Both the position numbers and the translations under genes were made by a program. Of a stretch of DNA of 64,000 bases, positions 17,319 to 26,952 are shown piece by piece. Position 1 is the first letter of the stretch. Every line of letters begins with the position of its first letter. The stretch is taken from assembly GCF_023008165.1 (NCBI RefSeq), contig NZ_JAKQZA010000004.1:372001-436000 (forward strand), read 5' to 3'. The notes under the pieces were generated by a model that saw nothing but the letters and a program-made list of their open reading frames with translations, had not been told where the DNA came from and did no database searches. This stretch comes from Kordiimonas laminariae (GTDB lineage Bacteria > Pseudomonadota > Alphaproteobacteria > Sphingomonadales > Kordiimonadaceae).

Positions 17319-20300
17319 GTGAAAACTGTTCAGCCTTTAACACGCTTTTCGGCTATTATTGTTCGTACTGGTATCTGGGGACTAACTACTATCGCGTTAT
17401 TGATGTGCTTGTTATTCGCTCGTCTTTTCTTTGCTCCTATTAATTTGGATTTTGCGAGAGAAAATATTCTCGATCAGGCGGAAACCATTTTACCTGGTTG
17501 GCATGTTTCTTATGCGTCTGCCGATATTGGCTGGGATTGGCGGTCTGTTAGGCCCTGGCTAGCGATAAAGGATATTCGCCTAGTTGATAGGCGGCAGCGA
17601 TTAACAGCAGATGTTCCCGAAATACGTATTGGTACAAGCTTTAGTCAAATTCTCGCTGGTGTACGAGTTTCAACAGTAGAGATAGACCGAGCAAATATTA
17701 AGCTTCTTGATATTGGTGGTTTTAGTGATGATACCGATGGAAGTGTATTTGATGATCTATTTGTAAATGGCTCTATTCCGAAACCAGAAGTTTTAAAACC
17801 AGTAACGGAGGCTTTCAGCCGTTTTGGGCGAAGGTTGATGCAGAGAGCGCCAGCGCTTGATAGCATTATTCTGAATGACTCGGTTGTTGAAATTAACAGA
17901 GGAGCTACATACGGAGCTCTACCTGTCTCGGTGAAAAACCTTGCTTTGGACCGTAATGACAGAACTCTTGGGCTTAGCTCCCAACTGGATGTTACGTTTG
18001 CGCAAACGCCTACCAGACTGCGATTGATTGGGAGTACAGAACCTGATTTTGGCGAGGTGTCTGTCTCTGTCGCTTTTAGTGAACTTACGCCCGCTGACCT
18101 TCTAAGTATCCCGGGGGCACCTGATTTTCTGAGTTATATCGAAGTGCCGTTTGGGCTTGAGTTAACGCTTGAAATGGGCGCTGATGTTGGGCTCCGTTCG
18201 GCAGGTTATGAAATCGTACTAAGCGATGGATATTTAACAAATGAAATAAGTTATCCGGTGCCAGCGCCTATTCGGTATGGCGTGATTACGGGTAGCTATA
18301 GCGTTGCGGAAGATACATTCTCGCTGGATCAGGTGGAAATAGGAATAGAAAATTCGGTCGTTCGCGGCGATGGTCTCCTGTTCTGGGAAGATGGCGTTGA
18401 AACACCGGGTATGCGAGTTAATCTGGAAATTGATGAAACAGATGTAGCCGAAGTTCTTAAATACTGGCCAATTAAAACTTTCCCTGATGGTAGGCACCGA
18501 GGAGCGAGGGCTTGGGTTTCTCAACATATGCTGAAAGGCACAGTAAGAAATACCAAGTTCCAATATATTGTTGAAACAGATGGTTCCTCGCCTTTTGAAG
18601 ACGGTAGTTCTCTATTACTCACTTTTGATTTCGAAGATTTGGACACGCATTTTGTAAAAACAATGAAACCTCTGCGAGACGCTAGGGGAAGAAGCGTTTT
18701 ATCCGAAAGCAAGTTTGAGATTTTTGTTTCTGAGGCAAATGTAGAAGGCCTTGCGGTTGGCGGCTCTCGTGCTGTTCTATCCAATATTAACGTTAAAAAT
18801 GGTTCGCATGGTAATTTCAATATTAATATGCGTGGCCCAGTCGGCGAGATATTAACGGTCCTTGATGACCATCCAGTTAGTATTTCGAAAAAAATGGGAA
18901 TTGGGTTAGACCGTCTTGGTGGCGATGCGAATGTGCAAGCTCTCCTTAGCCTACCTCTTTATAAAAAAGTTGGTGGGGGCTTAGATGTTGAGTACGACAT
19001 TAATGCAGATATAACAGGCGCTGTTGTTAAGGATATTCTGAACGGTGAAGGTGTGAAAGAGGCTACAATGGCCTTGCATCTAACACCCGATGAGCTGCAG
19101 GCGGATGGTTCTGGTCTGCTTAATGATGTCGCTGTTGATTTTCATTGGACTGAGAACTTTGCTGCTGGTCGGCTTGATCCTGTTGCGGACACCACGAATA
19201 TTGTTCTCACCGGTATGGTTGGTGAGCAGGAACTCGCACAGTTAGGTGTAGATGTATCCGAATATTTAGAGGGAAAAACTGTGGCGGAAGCCACATTCTT
19301 AGGGCGGAATTTTAATTTCCGTATGGGGTATTTCTCCGCTGATGCTGCTCAGGCAGCATTAAAGCTTGATGTGTTAGGGTACCGAAAAGAACCGAATTAT
19401 GCGGCTAATTTGAATGGGTTAATATTTTTTAATGGTGAAGAAGTGAAGATCTCGCCTCTTTCTGTGAAAGGCGAGGATATTGATCTGACGGCGGAGGTTG
19501 ATATTCTTGGGCGCGCAGACCAATTTACCGTTAAAGCGAAAGCTGAACAACTAGGCCGGAATAAAGGGCTTGTTGCGGAAGTTTTCAAAGATGTCTCTAA
19601 TGATATTTCCGCGACGCTCACAGCTGATATACTTGATATAGCTCCCCTCATTAGCGAACAGGAGAAGCAAGCAGAGGTGACATCTAAACAGAGTACCGCA
19701 CAAATAGTTAGTCAAGGTAGTGGCTTAAATTACAATCTAGATGTCACGGCGGCAGATTTATTACTTTTAAACGGTGCTAAATATAAGAATATTGAAGCAG
19801 GTATTAGTTTCAAGAATGCCGAGCCTGATGCTATGAACATAAAAGGTGAGGGTATTGAAATTACTGTTGCACCTGATGAAGTTGATGGGCGTGACCTCAA
19901 TATTGAGACCAATAATGCCGGTGAATTCCTAAGAGGTATAGGTGTTCTGTCTCAATTACATCGTGGTGACATGACATTAACGGCGAAAATGAGTGGTTGG
20001 GGCAGTAAGCTGCATCTTCAGGACGCATTAATGAAAGCTTCGGCTACTAAGTTAGTTGCCTCCAGCCAATTAAACGATGAAGTAAAAACCGGTACGATTT
20101 CAGGGCTGGATGAATATCTCGAGTCAGGAGCAATAGACCTGGATGTAATCGATCTACCGTTTGAACTCAAAAACAACCTTCTGGATATCTCCAATATGAA
20201 GGCCAATGGCCCAACATTTGGGATGACAATGGAAGGCCAAATTGATGCAAATTCAAGTAAGATCAACATCAATGGTGTTATCGTGCCGGCATATGGCATC

Positions 20301-20585
20301 AATAGCTTACTTGGTAAAATCCCGCTTTTAGGCGGCTTATTCTCGGGAGGGGAAGGTAAAGGCCTCTTTGGTGTCACTTACCGTGTTAAGGGGCTGACGG
20401 ATGATCCTGAAGTTAATATCAGTCGTCTATCTGGCATAGCCCCCGGCTTCTTACGCCTGTTATTTGAAGGCAAAAAAGGTAAGGTTGCTGATGTTGAAGA
20501 AGAAGCCCCAAAGCCAGAACCAGCTGCTGCAGATAACCCAGCTAACATTTCTGAGAACGTTCCAAAAGAAAAAGGCCCTGCATAA
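17319..20585 (+). CDS. YhdP/AsmA-like envelope protein (DUF3971 type)
   Basis: The 1088-residue protein has a short N-terminus, a single membrane anchor (about 15-40) and a very long beta-rich periplasmic part made of repeated short strands. Its C-terminus has the AsmA_2-like signature around LLGKIPLLGGLFSGGEGKGLFGVTYRVKG (broken here into pieces: PLLGGLFSGG, GLFGVTYRVKG). Proteins of the AsmA/YhdP/TamB group bridge the inner and outer membranes, and in E. coli they act in phospholipid transport. The last 40 residues are a Lys/Glu/Pro-rich tail. The start is GTG 17319 with AAGGGA six bases upstream. It is divergent from glnE and convergent with tyrS. YhdP is the best subfamily call from size and C-terminus; no partner gene is adjacent. 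Confidence 0.85.
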   Translation: MKTVQPLTRFSAIIVRTGIWGLTTIALLMCLLFARLFFAPINLDFARENILDQAETILPGWHVSYASADIGWDWRSVRPWLAIKDIRLVDRRQRLTADVPEIRIGTSFSQILAGVRVSTVEIDRANIKLLDIGGFSDDTDGSVFDDLFVNGSIPKPEVLKPVTEAFSRFGRRLMQRAPALDSIILNDSVVEINRGATYGALPVSVKNLALDRNDRTLGLSSQLDVTFAQTPTRLRLIGSTEPDFGEVSVSVAFSELTPADLLSIPGAPDFLSYIEVPFGLELTLEMGADVGLRSAGYEIVLSDGYLTNEISYPVPAPIRYGVITGSYSVAEDTFSLDQVEIGIENSVVRGDGLLFWEDGVETPGMRVNLEIDETDVAEVLKYWPIKTFPDGRHRGARAWVSQHMLKGTVRNTKFQYIVETDGSSPFEDGSSLLLTFDFEDLDTHFVKTMKPLRDARGRSVLSESKFEIFVSEANVEGLAVGGSRAVLSNINVKNGSHGNFNINMRGPVGEILTVLDDHPVSISKKMGIGLDRLGGDANVQALLSLPLYKKVGGGLDVEYDINADITGAVVKDILNGEGVKEATMALHLTPDELQADGSGLLNDVAVDFHWTENFAAGRLDPVADTTNIVLTGMVGEQELAQLGVDVSEYLEGKTVAEATFLGRNFNFRMGYFSADAAQAALKLDVLGYRKEPNYAANLNGLIFFNGEEVKISPLSVKGEDIDLTAEVDILGRADQFTVKAKAEQLGRNKGLVAEVFKDVSNDISATLTADILDIAPLISEQEKQAEVTSKQSTAQIVSQGSGLNYNLDVTAADLLLLNGAKYKNIEAGISFKNAEPDAMNIKGEGIEITVAPDEVDGRDLNIETNNAGEFLRGIGVLSQLHRGDMTLTAKMSGWGSKLHLQDALMKASATKLVASSQLNDEVKTGTISGLDEYLESGAIDLDVIDLPFELKNNLLDISNMKANGPTFGMTMEGQIDANSSKININGVIVPAYGINSLLGKIPLLGGLFSGGEGKGLFGVTYRVKGLTDDPEVNISRLSGIAPGFLRLLFEGKKGKVADVEEEAPKPEPAAADNPANISENVPKEKGPA

Positions 20586-20626
20586 ATATGCAAAGCCTTT
20601 AATATTAGGTACTAACAATATGGTAT

Positions 20627-21877
20627 CTATTCTGGTTTCACCAGAGCGTGGCGTTTTTTACCAGCAGATAACTTGATCTGTCCATCTGCAATATCTGCCG
20701 CCGCGACAGTTACTTCTTCAGAAGCGACCTTCACATCATTAAGTTTTGCACCACCTTGTTTGATCAATCGGCGTACTTCACCTTTGGAGGAACCAAGCCC
20801 AGCTTGAACAAACAGGTCAATAATATTGATGCCTGCGTTTAGGGTTTCAGACGAAACATTGATGGTTGGCAGGTCAGCGCCCGCGCCACCTTTTTCAAAT
20901 GTTTCCTTTGCTGTTGCTTCAGCTGTTTTCGCAGCATCCAATCCGCGACAAAGTTTTGTAGCTTCATTCGCCAGAATAATCTTTGCATCGTTGATCTCGC
21001 GGCCTTCAAGAGCTTCAAGGCGAGCAATTTCATCCATTGGAAGCTCTGTAAACAGACGTAGGAAACGACCAACATCCGCATCAGTTGTGTTACGCCAGAA
21101 TTGCCAGTAATCATAAGCTGGGAGTTGAGCTTCATTCAACCATACAGCGCCATTGGCTGTTTTACCCATTTTTTTACCGTCTGATGTTGTCATAAGAGGT
21201 GTTGTAAGGCCGAAAAGCTGGCCTCCGCCCATACGGCGTGCGAGTTCCATTCCGTTTACAATATTACCCCACTGGTCAGAGCCACCCATTTGAAGGGAAA
21301 CGCTCTCACGTTTCGCCAGTTCCATGAAATCATACGCCTGAAGAATCATATAGTTGAATTCAAGGAAAGTCAGCGGCTGTTCGCGATCAAGGCGAAGCTT
21401 TACGCTATCAAATGTCATCATACGGTTGATGGTGAAGTGTGGGCCAATCTCACGCAAAAATGGGATGTAGCTCAAGCTGGAAAGCCAATCATCATTATTG
21501 ACCATTTTAGCGTCTGTTTTACCGTCACCAAATTCAAGAAGCTGGTTAAAAACAGTGAAAATACCATCCAGGTTATTCTGAATGATCTCATCTGTCATTA
21601 ACTGACGGCTTTCGTCGCGGCCGGAAGGGTCACCAATTTTACTGGTACCGCCGCCCATAAGGACGATTGGTTTGTTACCAGTCTTTTGCAGCCAGCGCAG
21701 CATCATGATCTGTACAAGGCTACCCACATGAAGAGACGGGGCTGTACAGTCAAAACCGATATAAGCAGAAATCGGACCCTCAGATATTTTTTTATCAAGG
21801 GCTTCAAGATCAGTTACTTGATGAATGTAACCACGTTCCTGAAGGATATTTAGAAATTCCGATTTTAACTGTGTCAT
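20627..21877 (-). CDS. tyrS: Tyrosyl-tRNA synthetase
   Basis: This 416-residue class I aminoacyl-tRNA synthetase charges tRNA-Tyr. The HIGH-type motif is HVGS (from His50 in TAPSLHVGS) and the KMSKS-type loop is KKMGKT (about 234-239). The tyrosine pocket context GGSDQWGN is present. A C-terminal S4-like RNA-binding domain (about 345-410; [16 protein letters not shown]) is intact. It starts at ATG 21877 and is divergent from anmK, an arrangement common in alphaproteobacteria. Confidence 0.97.
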   Translation of the reverse strand: MTQLKSEFLNILQERGYIHQVTDLEALDKKISEGPISAYIGFDCTAPSLHVGSLVQIMMLRWLQKTGNKPIVLMGGGTSKIGDPSGRDESRQLMTDEIIQNNLDGIFTVFNQLLEFGDGKTDAKMVNNDDWLSSLSYIPFLREIGPHFTINRMMTFDSVKLRLDREQPLTFLEFNYMILQAYDFMELAKRESVSLQMGGSDQWGNIVNGMELARRMGGGQLFGLTTPLMTTSDGKKMGKTANGAVWLNEAQLPAYDYWQFWRNTTDADVGRFLRLFTELPMDEIARLEALEGREINDAKIILANEATKLCRGLDAAKTAEATAKETFEKGGAGADLPTINVSSETLNAGINIIDLFVQAGLGSSKGEVRRLIKQGGAKLNDVKVASEEVTVAAADIADGQIKLSAGKKRHALVKPE

Positions 21878-22003
21878 AGGTTTGCCTATCTGGCCTTATT
21901 TTACTGGTTGGATTAATAAATTGTTTCAGAGCAGGCTGATGTACCATAGGGTACGGAAAAGGCAAAGCCCAAGAGGGTGGTTTTGGTGAAATGAAGGGGT
22001 TTT

Positions 22004-23164
22004 ATGACTGTTTTAGGGGAAACTGGGGAAGTTAAGTGCGCTATTGGCCTTATGAGCGGCACATCAATGGATGGAGTAGATGCTGCGATGCTTTACACAG
22101 ACGGTGTGAGAATCGAGCGTATGGGGCCTTCTCTTACTATTGAATATCCGCAGGACCTTCGTGATCGCATTCGTAAAGGTCTCGATTTAGCATATAGTGC
22201 TGGCCCAGATGACGACGTGCACCCGTGCATCAGAGAACTTGAAACAGAAATCACTGATTGGCATGGGCATGCAGTAGAGGAACTTCTTTCAGTAACTGGG
22301 CAAAAGCCTGATGAGATTGATCTGATTGGTTTTCACGGCCAAACACTTACGCACCGCCCTGACAGAGGGTGGACATGGCAAATTGGTGATGGTGGCCGCT
22401 TGGCTGGAAAGACAGGCATCACTGTCGTGAATGATTTCCGAACGGCTGATGTTAAAAACGGTGGTGAGGGTGCGCCTTTAGTACCGCTGTATCACGCCGC
22501 GCTTCTCGCTCGTGCTCGAAAACATCAGACTGTGGCAGTGCTAAATATTGGCGGTGTTGCCAATGTGACGTGGGTTTCCTTCGAAAACAGAGAAGATGGC
22601 CCCGAGATTATTGCGTTTGATACGGGGCCAGGGAATGCAATGCTTGATGATTGGGCGAAAATCCATACAGGTGAACCATGCGATACGGATGGAGCACTTG
22701 CTGCACGCGGTAGGTCTCATGATGAAGTGGTAATGGGGCTTCTCGCTTCTCCATATTTTGATGAAGAGCCACCTAAAACCCTGGATAGGGACGATTTCAA
22801 TATCCAGACAGTTCGAGGTCTTTCACCGGAAGATGGTGCAGCATCGCTTACAGATTTTATGGTGGAATCAGTAGTTGCTGCCCAAAGTCATTTCCCAAAA
22901 CCGCCTGAGGCTTGGTTCGTATGTGGTGGAGGACGCCACAACCCAACAATTATGCGACGTTTGCGTAAACGGATACCAGTTCTTGTTGATCCAGTCGAAG
23001 TTCTTGGATGGCGGGGTGATGCCTTGGAAGCGGAGGCATTTGCCTTTCTTGCCGCACGAAGTGAAAGAGGGTTGCCGCTTAGTATTCCAAGCACAACAGG
23101 GTGTGCTGCGCCAACAAAAGGTGGGGAAATTCATTTCCCTCAGAAAAAGCGCTTCCGCAGATGA
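22004..23164 (+). CDS. anmK: Anhydro-N-acetylmuramic acid kinase
   Basis: This 386-residue enzyme converts recycled 1,6-anhydro-MurNAc to MurNAc-6-phosphate, returning cell-wall sugar to metabolism. The ATP-binding signature GLMSGTSMDGVDAAML near the N-terminus, the GFHGQT and NIGGVANVT motifs and FDTGPGNAMLDDW are all diagnostic. The start ATG 22004 is divergent from tyrS. The last codons and the stop lie inside a strong hairpin that serves as terminator for the convergent hydrolase. It fits with the other wall genes in the window (amidase, MltG, PBP1A), whose products create anhydro-muropeptides. Confidence 0.96.
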   Translation: MTVLGETGEVKCAIGLMSGTSMDGVDAAMLYTDGVRIERMGPSLTIEYPQDLRDRIRKGLDLAYSAGPDDDVHPCIRELETEITDWHGHAVEELLSVTGQKPDEIDLIGFHGQTLTHRPDRGWTWQIGDGGRLAGKTGITVVNDFRTADVKNGGEGAPLVPLYHAALLARARKHQTVAVLNIGGVANVTWVSFENREDGPEIIAFDTGPGNAMLDDWAKIHTGEPCDTDGALAARGRSHDEVVMGLLASPYFDEEPPKTLDRDDFNIQTVRGLSPEDGAASLTDFMVESVVAAQSHFPKPPEAWFVCGGGRHNPTIMRRLRKRIPVLVDPVEVLGWRGDALEAEAFAFLAARSERGLPLSIPSTTGCAAPTKGGEIHFPQKKRFRR

Positions 23165-23177
23165 TATCTGCGGAAGC
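23143..23177 (-). terminator. Terminator of the alpha/beta hydrolase gene, overlapping the anmK 3' end
   Basis: The arms GCTTCCGCAGAT and ATCTGCGGAAGC (23151-23162 and 23166-23177) match over 12 bp around a three-base loop. On the minus strand GC and a run of five T follow; on the plus strand there is no T run. The anmK stop codon (23162-23164) lies in the loop region. Confidence 0.82.
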
Positions 23178-23185
23178 TATATTGA

Positions 23186-23830
23186 TTACTCGGCTGCCAA
23201 ACGCATATTTAGGTAGCCGTTTACTGAAGCCATTAAAGCGTTTAGTTCAGTTTCAAAGAAGTGGTTTGCACCTTTGATCACATCATGGTGGATTGTGATT
23301 GCCTTCTGTGTTTTCAGCTTTTCAACCAGTTTCTGAATAGAAATTGGTGTAACCAGATCATCATTATCCGCCTGAATAATAAGACCTGATGACGGACAAG
23401 GTGCCAGGAATGAGAAATCATATTGGTTTGCAGGTGGTGCAACTGAAATAAAGCCGCGAATTTCTGGGCGGCGCATAAGAAGCTGCATTCCAATCCATGC
23501 ACCGAATGAGAAACCTGCAACCCATGAACCTGTTGAATTCGGGTTCATAGACTGTAGCCAATCAAGCGCTGATGCGGCGTCAGATAGTTCGCCGATACCA
23601 TTATCGAATTCTCCTTCACTGCGGCCAACCCCGCGGAAGTTAATTCTCAGTGTAGCAAAACCACGGTGCGCAAACGCGTGGAAAAGATAGTAGGCAACCT
23701 TATTGTCCATTGTGCCGCCATATTGCGGGTGAGGGTGGAGAATAAGGGCGACTGGCGCAGTATCTGTTTTACCTGGTTGGTAACGTCCCTGAAGTCGGCC
23801 CGCAGGACCGTTAAAGATAATTTCTGACAT
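23186..23830 (-). CDS. Alpha/beta hydrolase (COG2945-like)
   Basis: The 214-residue cytoplasmic protein has the alpha/beta-hydrolase fold with a Ser108 nucleophile in GFSFG, an acid in the ADNDDLV segment (about 154-160) and His190 in GANHFF. The N-terminal HPHPQYGGTMDNKV motif is typical of the small COG2945 family. That family is widespread and largely without assigned substrate; an esterase or acyl-hydrolase role is likely. It is next to, and divergent from, the tandem cysteine desulfurases, a neighbourhood seen in other alphaproteobacteria, but no functional link is proven. Confidence 0.88.
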   Translation of the reverse strand: MSEIIFNGPAGRLQGRYQPGKTDTAPVALILHPHPQYGGTMDNKVAYYLFHAFAHRGFATLRINFRGVGRSEGEFDNGIGELSDAASALDWLQSMNPNSTGSWVAGFSFGAWIGMQLLMRRPEIRGFISVAPPANQYDFSFLAPCPSSGLIIQADNDDLVTPISIQKLVEKLKTQKAITIHHDVIKGANHFFETELNALMASVNGYLNMRLAAE

Positions 23831-23990
23831 AATGAAATTCTTTTTGCGCTTTTCGTTGATATATGTTTTTGACCTAGCGATACTATTTGAACACGATATA
23901 TCGAATTTTACATATGAATCGCAAGTAAACTCGACGTTTATGTTAAAAATAGAATTGAATAGGCCGAATTTTCCGCTTATGTGAGCTTCT

Positions 23991-25112
23991 ATGAAAACAA
24001 TTAGCTATTTAGATTATAACGCAACCTGTCCGATTCGGCCTTCTGTGATTGAAAAAGTAACAGAGGTTATGGCTGAAGTTGGAAATCCGTCATCTGTGCA
24101 TGCTGCTGGCCGCAAGGCACGTGCAATTGTTGAGGAAGCCAGAGTTCAAGTAGCAGCGCTCACGGGGTGCCGCCCGCGGGATGTGATGTTCTGTGGCGGC
24201 GGGACAGAGGCTAATAATACTGTACTTCATGGATCAGGAGCTAAGAGCCTGATTATCTCTGAAATTGAGCATGACTGTGTTCTTGCTGCAGCTAAAACAG
24301 CTGGAATACCGGTTTATCGAATCCCCGTTACAGGGGCTGGCGTCGTGGAGCTGGATGCTCTTGCCGAACTTTTAGAAAAAGCTGAAAAGCCTGCTCTTGT
24401 TTCTGTCATGCTTGCGAATAATGAAATGGGAGCCATTCAGCCTGTTGCGGAAGTAAGCGTTGTCGCTAAGGAATATGGGGCGTTCGTGCATACTGATGCT
24501 GTGCAAGCCGCAGGGAAATTGATGCTAGACCGAGCTTCTCTAGGTGTAGATTATCTCACGCTCTCCAGCCATAAAATTGGCGGCCCACAGGGTGTAGGGG
24601 CCGTCGTGTTGGCACCAACAGCACCCCTTAAACCTCTTATGGTCGGTGGTGGCCAGGAACTGGGTAGACGTTCAGGTACAGAAAATGTTGCAGGGTACGC
24701 TGGGTTTGGTGTGGCTGCATTCGAAGCGATGGCCGAACTTGGAGAGACTGAAAAGCTTGCAGTATACCGTGATAAAATTGAAGCCGCGATAAGAGAGCAT
24801 TCTAACGAAACAGTCTTGATTGGTGCTGAAGCTGAACGCCTGCCTAATACCAGCTGTATCGCCATGCGAGGCGTGAAAGGCGAAACACAGGTGATGCATT
24901 TTGATTTGGCATCCATTTGTGTGTCTTCTGGTTCAGCATGTTCATCAGGCAAGGTAAAAGTATCTCATGTACTTTCCGCGATGGGATATGAAGATGACGT
25001 TGCTGAAAGCTCTATTCGCGTTTCACTGGGCTATAGAACGACAGAAGGCGATGTAGACAAGTTCATCGAGGCTTGGAAATCCCTTCACGACCGTACTCTT
25101 GGGCGGAAATAA
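23991..25112 (+). CDS. Cysteine desulfurase (NifS/IscS-like), first of a tandem pair
   Basis: This 373-residue PLP enzyme takes sulfur from cysteine as a persulfide. The internal aldimine Lys195 is in SSHKIGGPQG, and the active cysteine is Cys317 in SSGSACSSG, on a long loop as in group I (IscS/NifS) enzymes. The N-terminal YLDYNATCPIRP motif is typical. It is shorter than and clearly different from the following gene, so the two are old paralogues rather than a recent duplication. Its TAA stop overlaps the next ATG (TAATG). Sulfur for Fe-S clusters or tRNA thiolation is the likely product use. Confidence 0.93.
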   Translation: MKTISYLDYNATCPIRPSVIEKVTEVMAEVGNPSSVHAAGRKARAIVEEARVQVAALTGCRPRDVMFCGGGTEANNTVLHGSGAKSLIISEIEHDCVLAAAKTAGIPVYRIPVTGAGVVELDALAELLEKAEKPALVSVMLANNEMGAIQPVAEVSVVAKEYGAFVHTDAVQAAGKLMLDRASLGVDYLTLSSHKIGGPQGVGAVVLAPTAPLKPLMVGGGQELGRRSGTENVAGYAGFGVAAFEAMAELGETEKLAVYRDKIEAAIREHSNETVLIGAEAERLPNTSCIAMRGVKGETQVMHFDLASICVSSGSACSSGKVKVSHVLSAMGYEDDVAESSIRVSLGYRTTEGDVDKFIEAWKSLHDRTLGRK

Positions 25113-26272
25113 TGGTCATTAAGAAACCCATATATCTGGATTATCAAGCAACAACACCTGTTGATGAACGGGTAAAAGAAGCGATGCTGCCTTACCTTGG
25201 TGCAACGTTCGGAAATCCCCATTCAAGTACGCACAGGTATGGTTGGGAAGCAGAAGCAACACTGGATATCGCGCGTGAAAATGTGGCGGCTGTTGTTAGA
25301 GCTAAGGATAAGGAAATCTTTTTCACGTCGGGTGCAACGGAAACCAATAATCTGGTGATTAAAGGTGTAATGGATGTTTGGGGAGAAAAGAGACCTAAGC
25401 TTGTAACTGTTGCGACAGAACATAAGTGTGTTCTTGAAGCTGCTCTATATTGCGCTCAACGTGGTTATGAACTTGAAGTATTACCAGTTCAGCCAAACGG
25501 GTTGTTAGATCTCAATCGTGTACATGAAGCGCTTGATGATAAAACAGCGCTCATTTCCGTTATGGCAGTAAATAACGAGATTGGGGTTATCCAGCCGCTT
25601 AAAGAAATTGGTGAAATGGCTAAGGCTGTTGGTGCCTTGTTCCATACAGACGCGGCTCAGGCATTTGGTAAGATTGCACTCGATGTTGATGATCTTAATA
25701 TCGATTTCATGAGTATTTCGGGCCATAAGATATATGGTCCAAAGGGAGTGGGCGCACTCTATAAAAGAGATATACGGCAAACCTACCTGACACCGCAGAT
25801 GTCTGGTGGCGGTCAGGAAGGCGGTGTACGTTCTGGTACTCAGGCGCCGGCGCTTGTTGCGGGTTTAGGGAAAGCCGCGGAACTAGCTTCTACTGATATG
25901 CAGCAGGAAGAAGGGCGATTAGCATTGATGATGCTGCGCTTTAAAACCAAGCTGTCCGGCGCTTTGCCCGGTTTGAGGTTGAACGGTGATTCTGAACAGC
26001 GTTGGGCAGGGAATTTGAATATTTCTTTCACTGGGATTGATGGTGATCTTTTGATTTCAAGTATCCGAGAGTTAGCTGTTTCCAGTGGTGCGGCGTGTGC
26101 TTCTGCCATCGAAGGCCATTCCTATGTTCTTGAAGCCATAGGGCTTAGTAAAGAAGAAGCAGGATCATCACTCCGTATTGGCGTTGGCCGATTTTCCACT
26201 GACGAAGAACTAGATTACGCTGCGGATTACTTGATTGAAGCGGTTCATAAACTTGGGGGATTGAAGGCGTGA
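25112..26272 (+). CDS. iscS: Cysteine desulfurase (IscS type), second of a tandem pair
   Basis: This 386-residue PLP-dependent enzyme starts at ATG 25112, which overlaps the previous stop by one base; an extension to 25073 would only translate the neighbour's end in another frame. Motifs are YLDYQATTPVDERV, TSGATETNN, Lys206 in SGHKIYGPKG and Cys329 in SSGAACAS, close to IscS. The persulfide it carries is passed to scaffold or tRNA-modifying proteins. The next gene is an adrenodoxin-type ferredoxin, as in isc operons, but no iscU, iscA, hscA or hscB is present here. Confidence 0.93.
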   Translation: MVIKKPIYLDYQATTPVDERVKEAMLPYLGATFGNPHSSTHRYGWEAEATLDIARENVAAVVRAKDKEIFFTSGATETNNLVIKGVMDVWGEKRPKLVTVATEHKCVLEAALYCAQRGYELEVLPVQPNGLLDLNRVHEALDDKTALISVMAVNNEIGVIQPLKEIGEMAKAVGALFHTDAAQAFGKIALDVDDLNIDFMSISGHKIYGPKGVGALYKRDIRQTYLTPQMSGGGQEGGVRSGTQAPALVAGLGKAAELASTDMQQEEGRLALMMLRFKTKLSGALPGLRLNGDSEQRWAGNLNISFTGIDGDLLISSIRELAVSSGAACASAIEGHSYVLEAIGLSKEEAGSSLRIGVGRFSTDEELDYAADYLIEAVHKLGGLKA

Positions 26273-26607
26273 ATAAAGTAACTGTTACGTTTGTGAAGCC
26301 TGATGGAACTGAGGTTAACATTCAGACAGAACCCGGCGTTTCGCTTCTTCAGCTAGCTCAGGAAGAAGGGCTGGATATTGAAGGCGTTTGCGAAGGGAAT
26401 ATGGCCTGTTCAACATGCCATATGATTGTTGCTGAAGAATTTTTTGATCGCTTGCCTGAAGCGAGCGAAGATGAAGAAGAGATGCTTGATTTAGCGTCGG
26501 GGCTAACGGCGACTTCCCGCCTTGGGTGCCAGGTGGATGTAACGCCAGATCTGGACGGACTTATACTTTACCTACCAGCTGAAAAGCGAAATATGCTGGG
26601 TTTTTAG
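26269..26607 (+). CDS. fdx: 2Fe-2S ferredoxin, adrenodoxin/Fdx type
   Basis: The 112-residue ferredoxin binds a 2Fe-2S cluster through Cys41, Cys47, Cys50 and Cys87 (CX5CX2CX36C), the adrenodoxin pattern used in Fe-S cluster assembly. The start is GTG 26269, overlapping the desulfurase stop as GTGA, so translation is coupled. In isc systems this ferredoxin supplies the electron that reduces persulfide sulfur on the scaffold. Confidence 0.94.
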   Translation: MNKVTVTFVKPDGTEVNIQTEPGVSLLQLAQEEGLDIEGVCEGNMACSTCHMIVAEEFFDRLPEASEDEEEMLDLASGLTATSRLGCQVDVTPDLDGLILYLPAEKRNMLGF

Positions 26608-26706
26608 GGATTAAGTATCAGACACCTTTAAATTTTTGAAATTCTTTCCTATATTCTTATGAGGGTTGGGAAGCCCTTTGCGTTAAGCAAATGCGAGGAA
26701 AGAAAA

Positions 26707-26952
26707 ATGGAAAATAGAAATATAATTTTCGGTGGTGCGATTGTCGTTGCCATCATTGTTGCTGCGCTAACATCATCTGGTGGTGACAGCAGTGATGGAA
26801 CCAGTGTGAAAGTTCGTTACTCTTCAGATAATAAAGGTTGGTATTCAAATTCCAATGTGCACTTTAAGGGTAAAGAAATTCAGTGCAATGAAGGGCAAAC
26901 AATCACAGTTACCCATGATGATGGCTCTGAAACCGTTATCACTTGCGATTAA
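26707..26952 (+). CDS. Small membrane-anchored protein of unknown function
   Basis: The 81-residue frame starts at ATG 26707, with a clear GAGGAAAG about five bases upstream; a longer frame to 26659 has no such site. Residues 6-22 form one hydrophobic segment (IIFGGAIVVAIIVAALT), followed by a Ser/Gly/Asp linker and a polar domain of about 50 residues with WYSNSNVHFKGKEI and two cysteines (about 61 and 80) that could form a disulfide in the periplasm. I do not recognise the family. It lies 99 bp after the ferredoxin and ends exactly one base before the convergent dnaB stop. Confidence 0.7.
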   Translation: MENRNIIFGGAIVVAIIVAALTSSGGDSSDGTSVKVRYSSDNKGWYSNSNVHFKGKEIQCNEGQTITVTHDDGSETVITCD

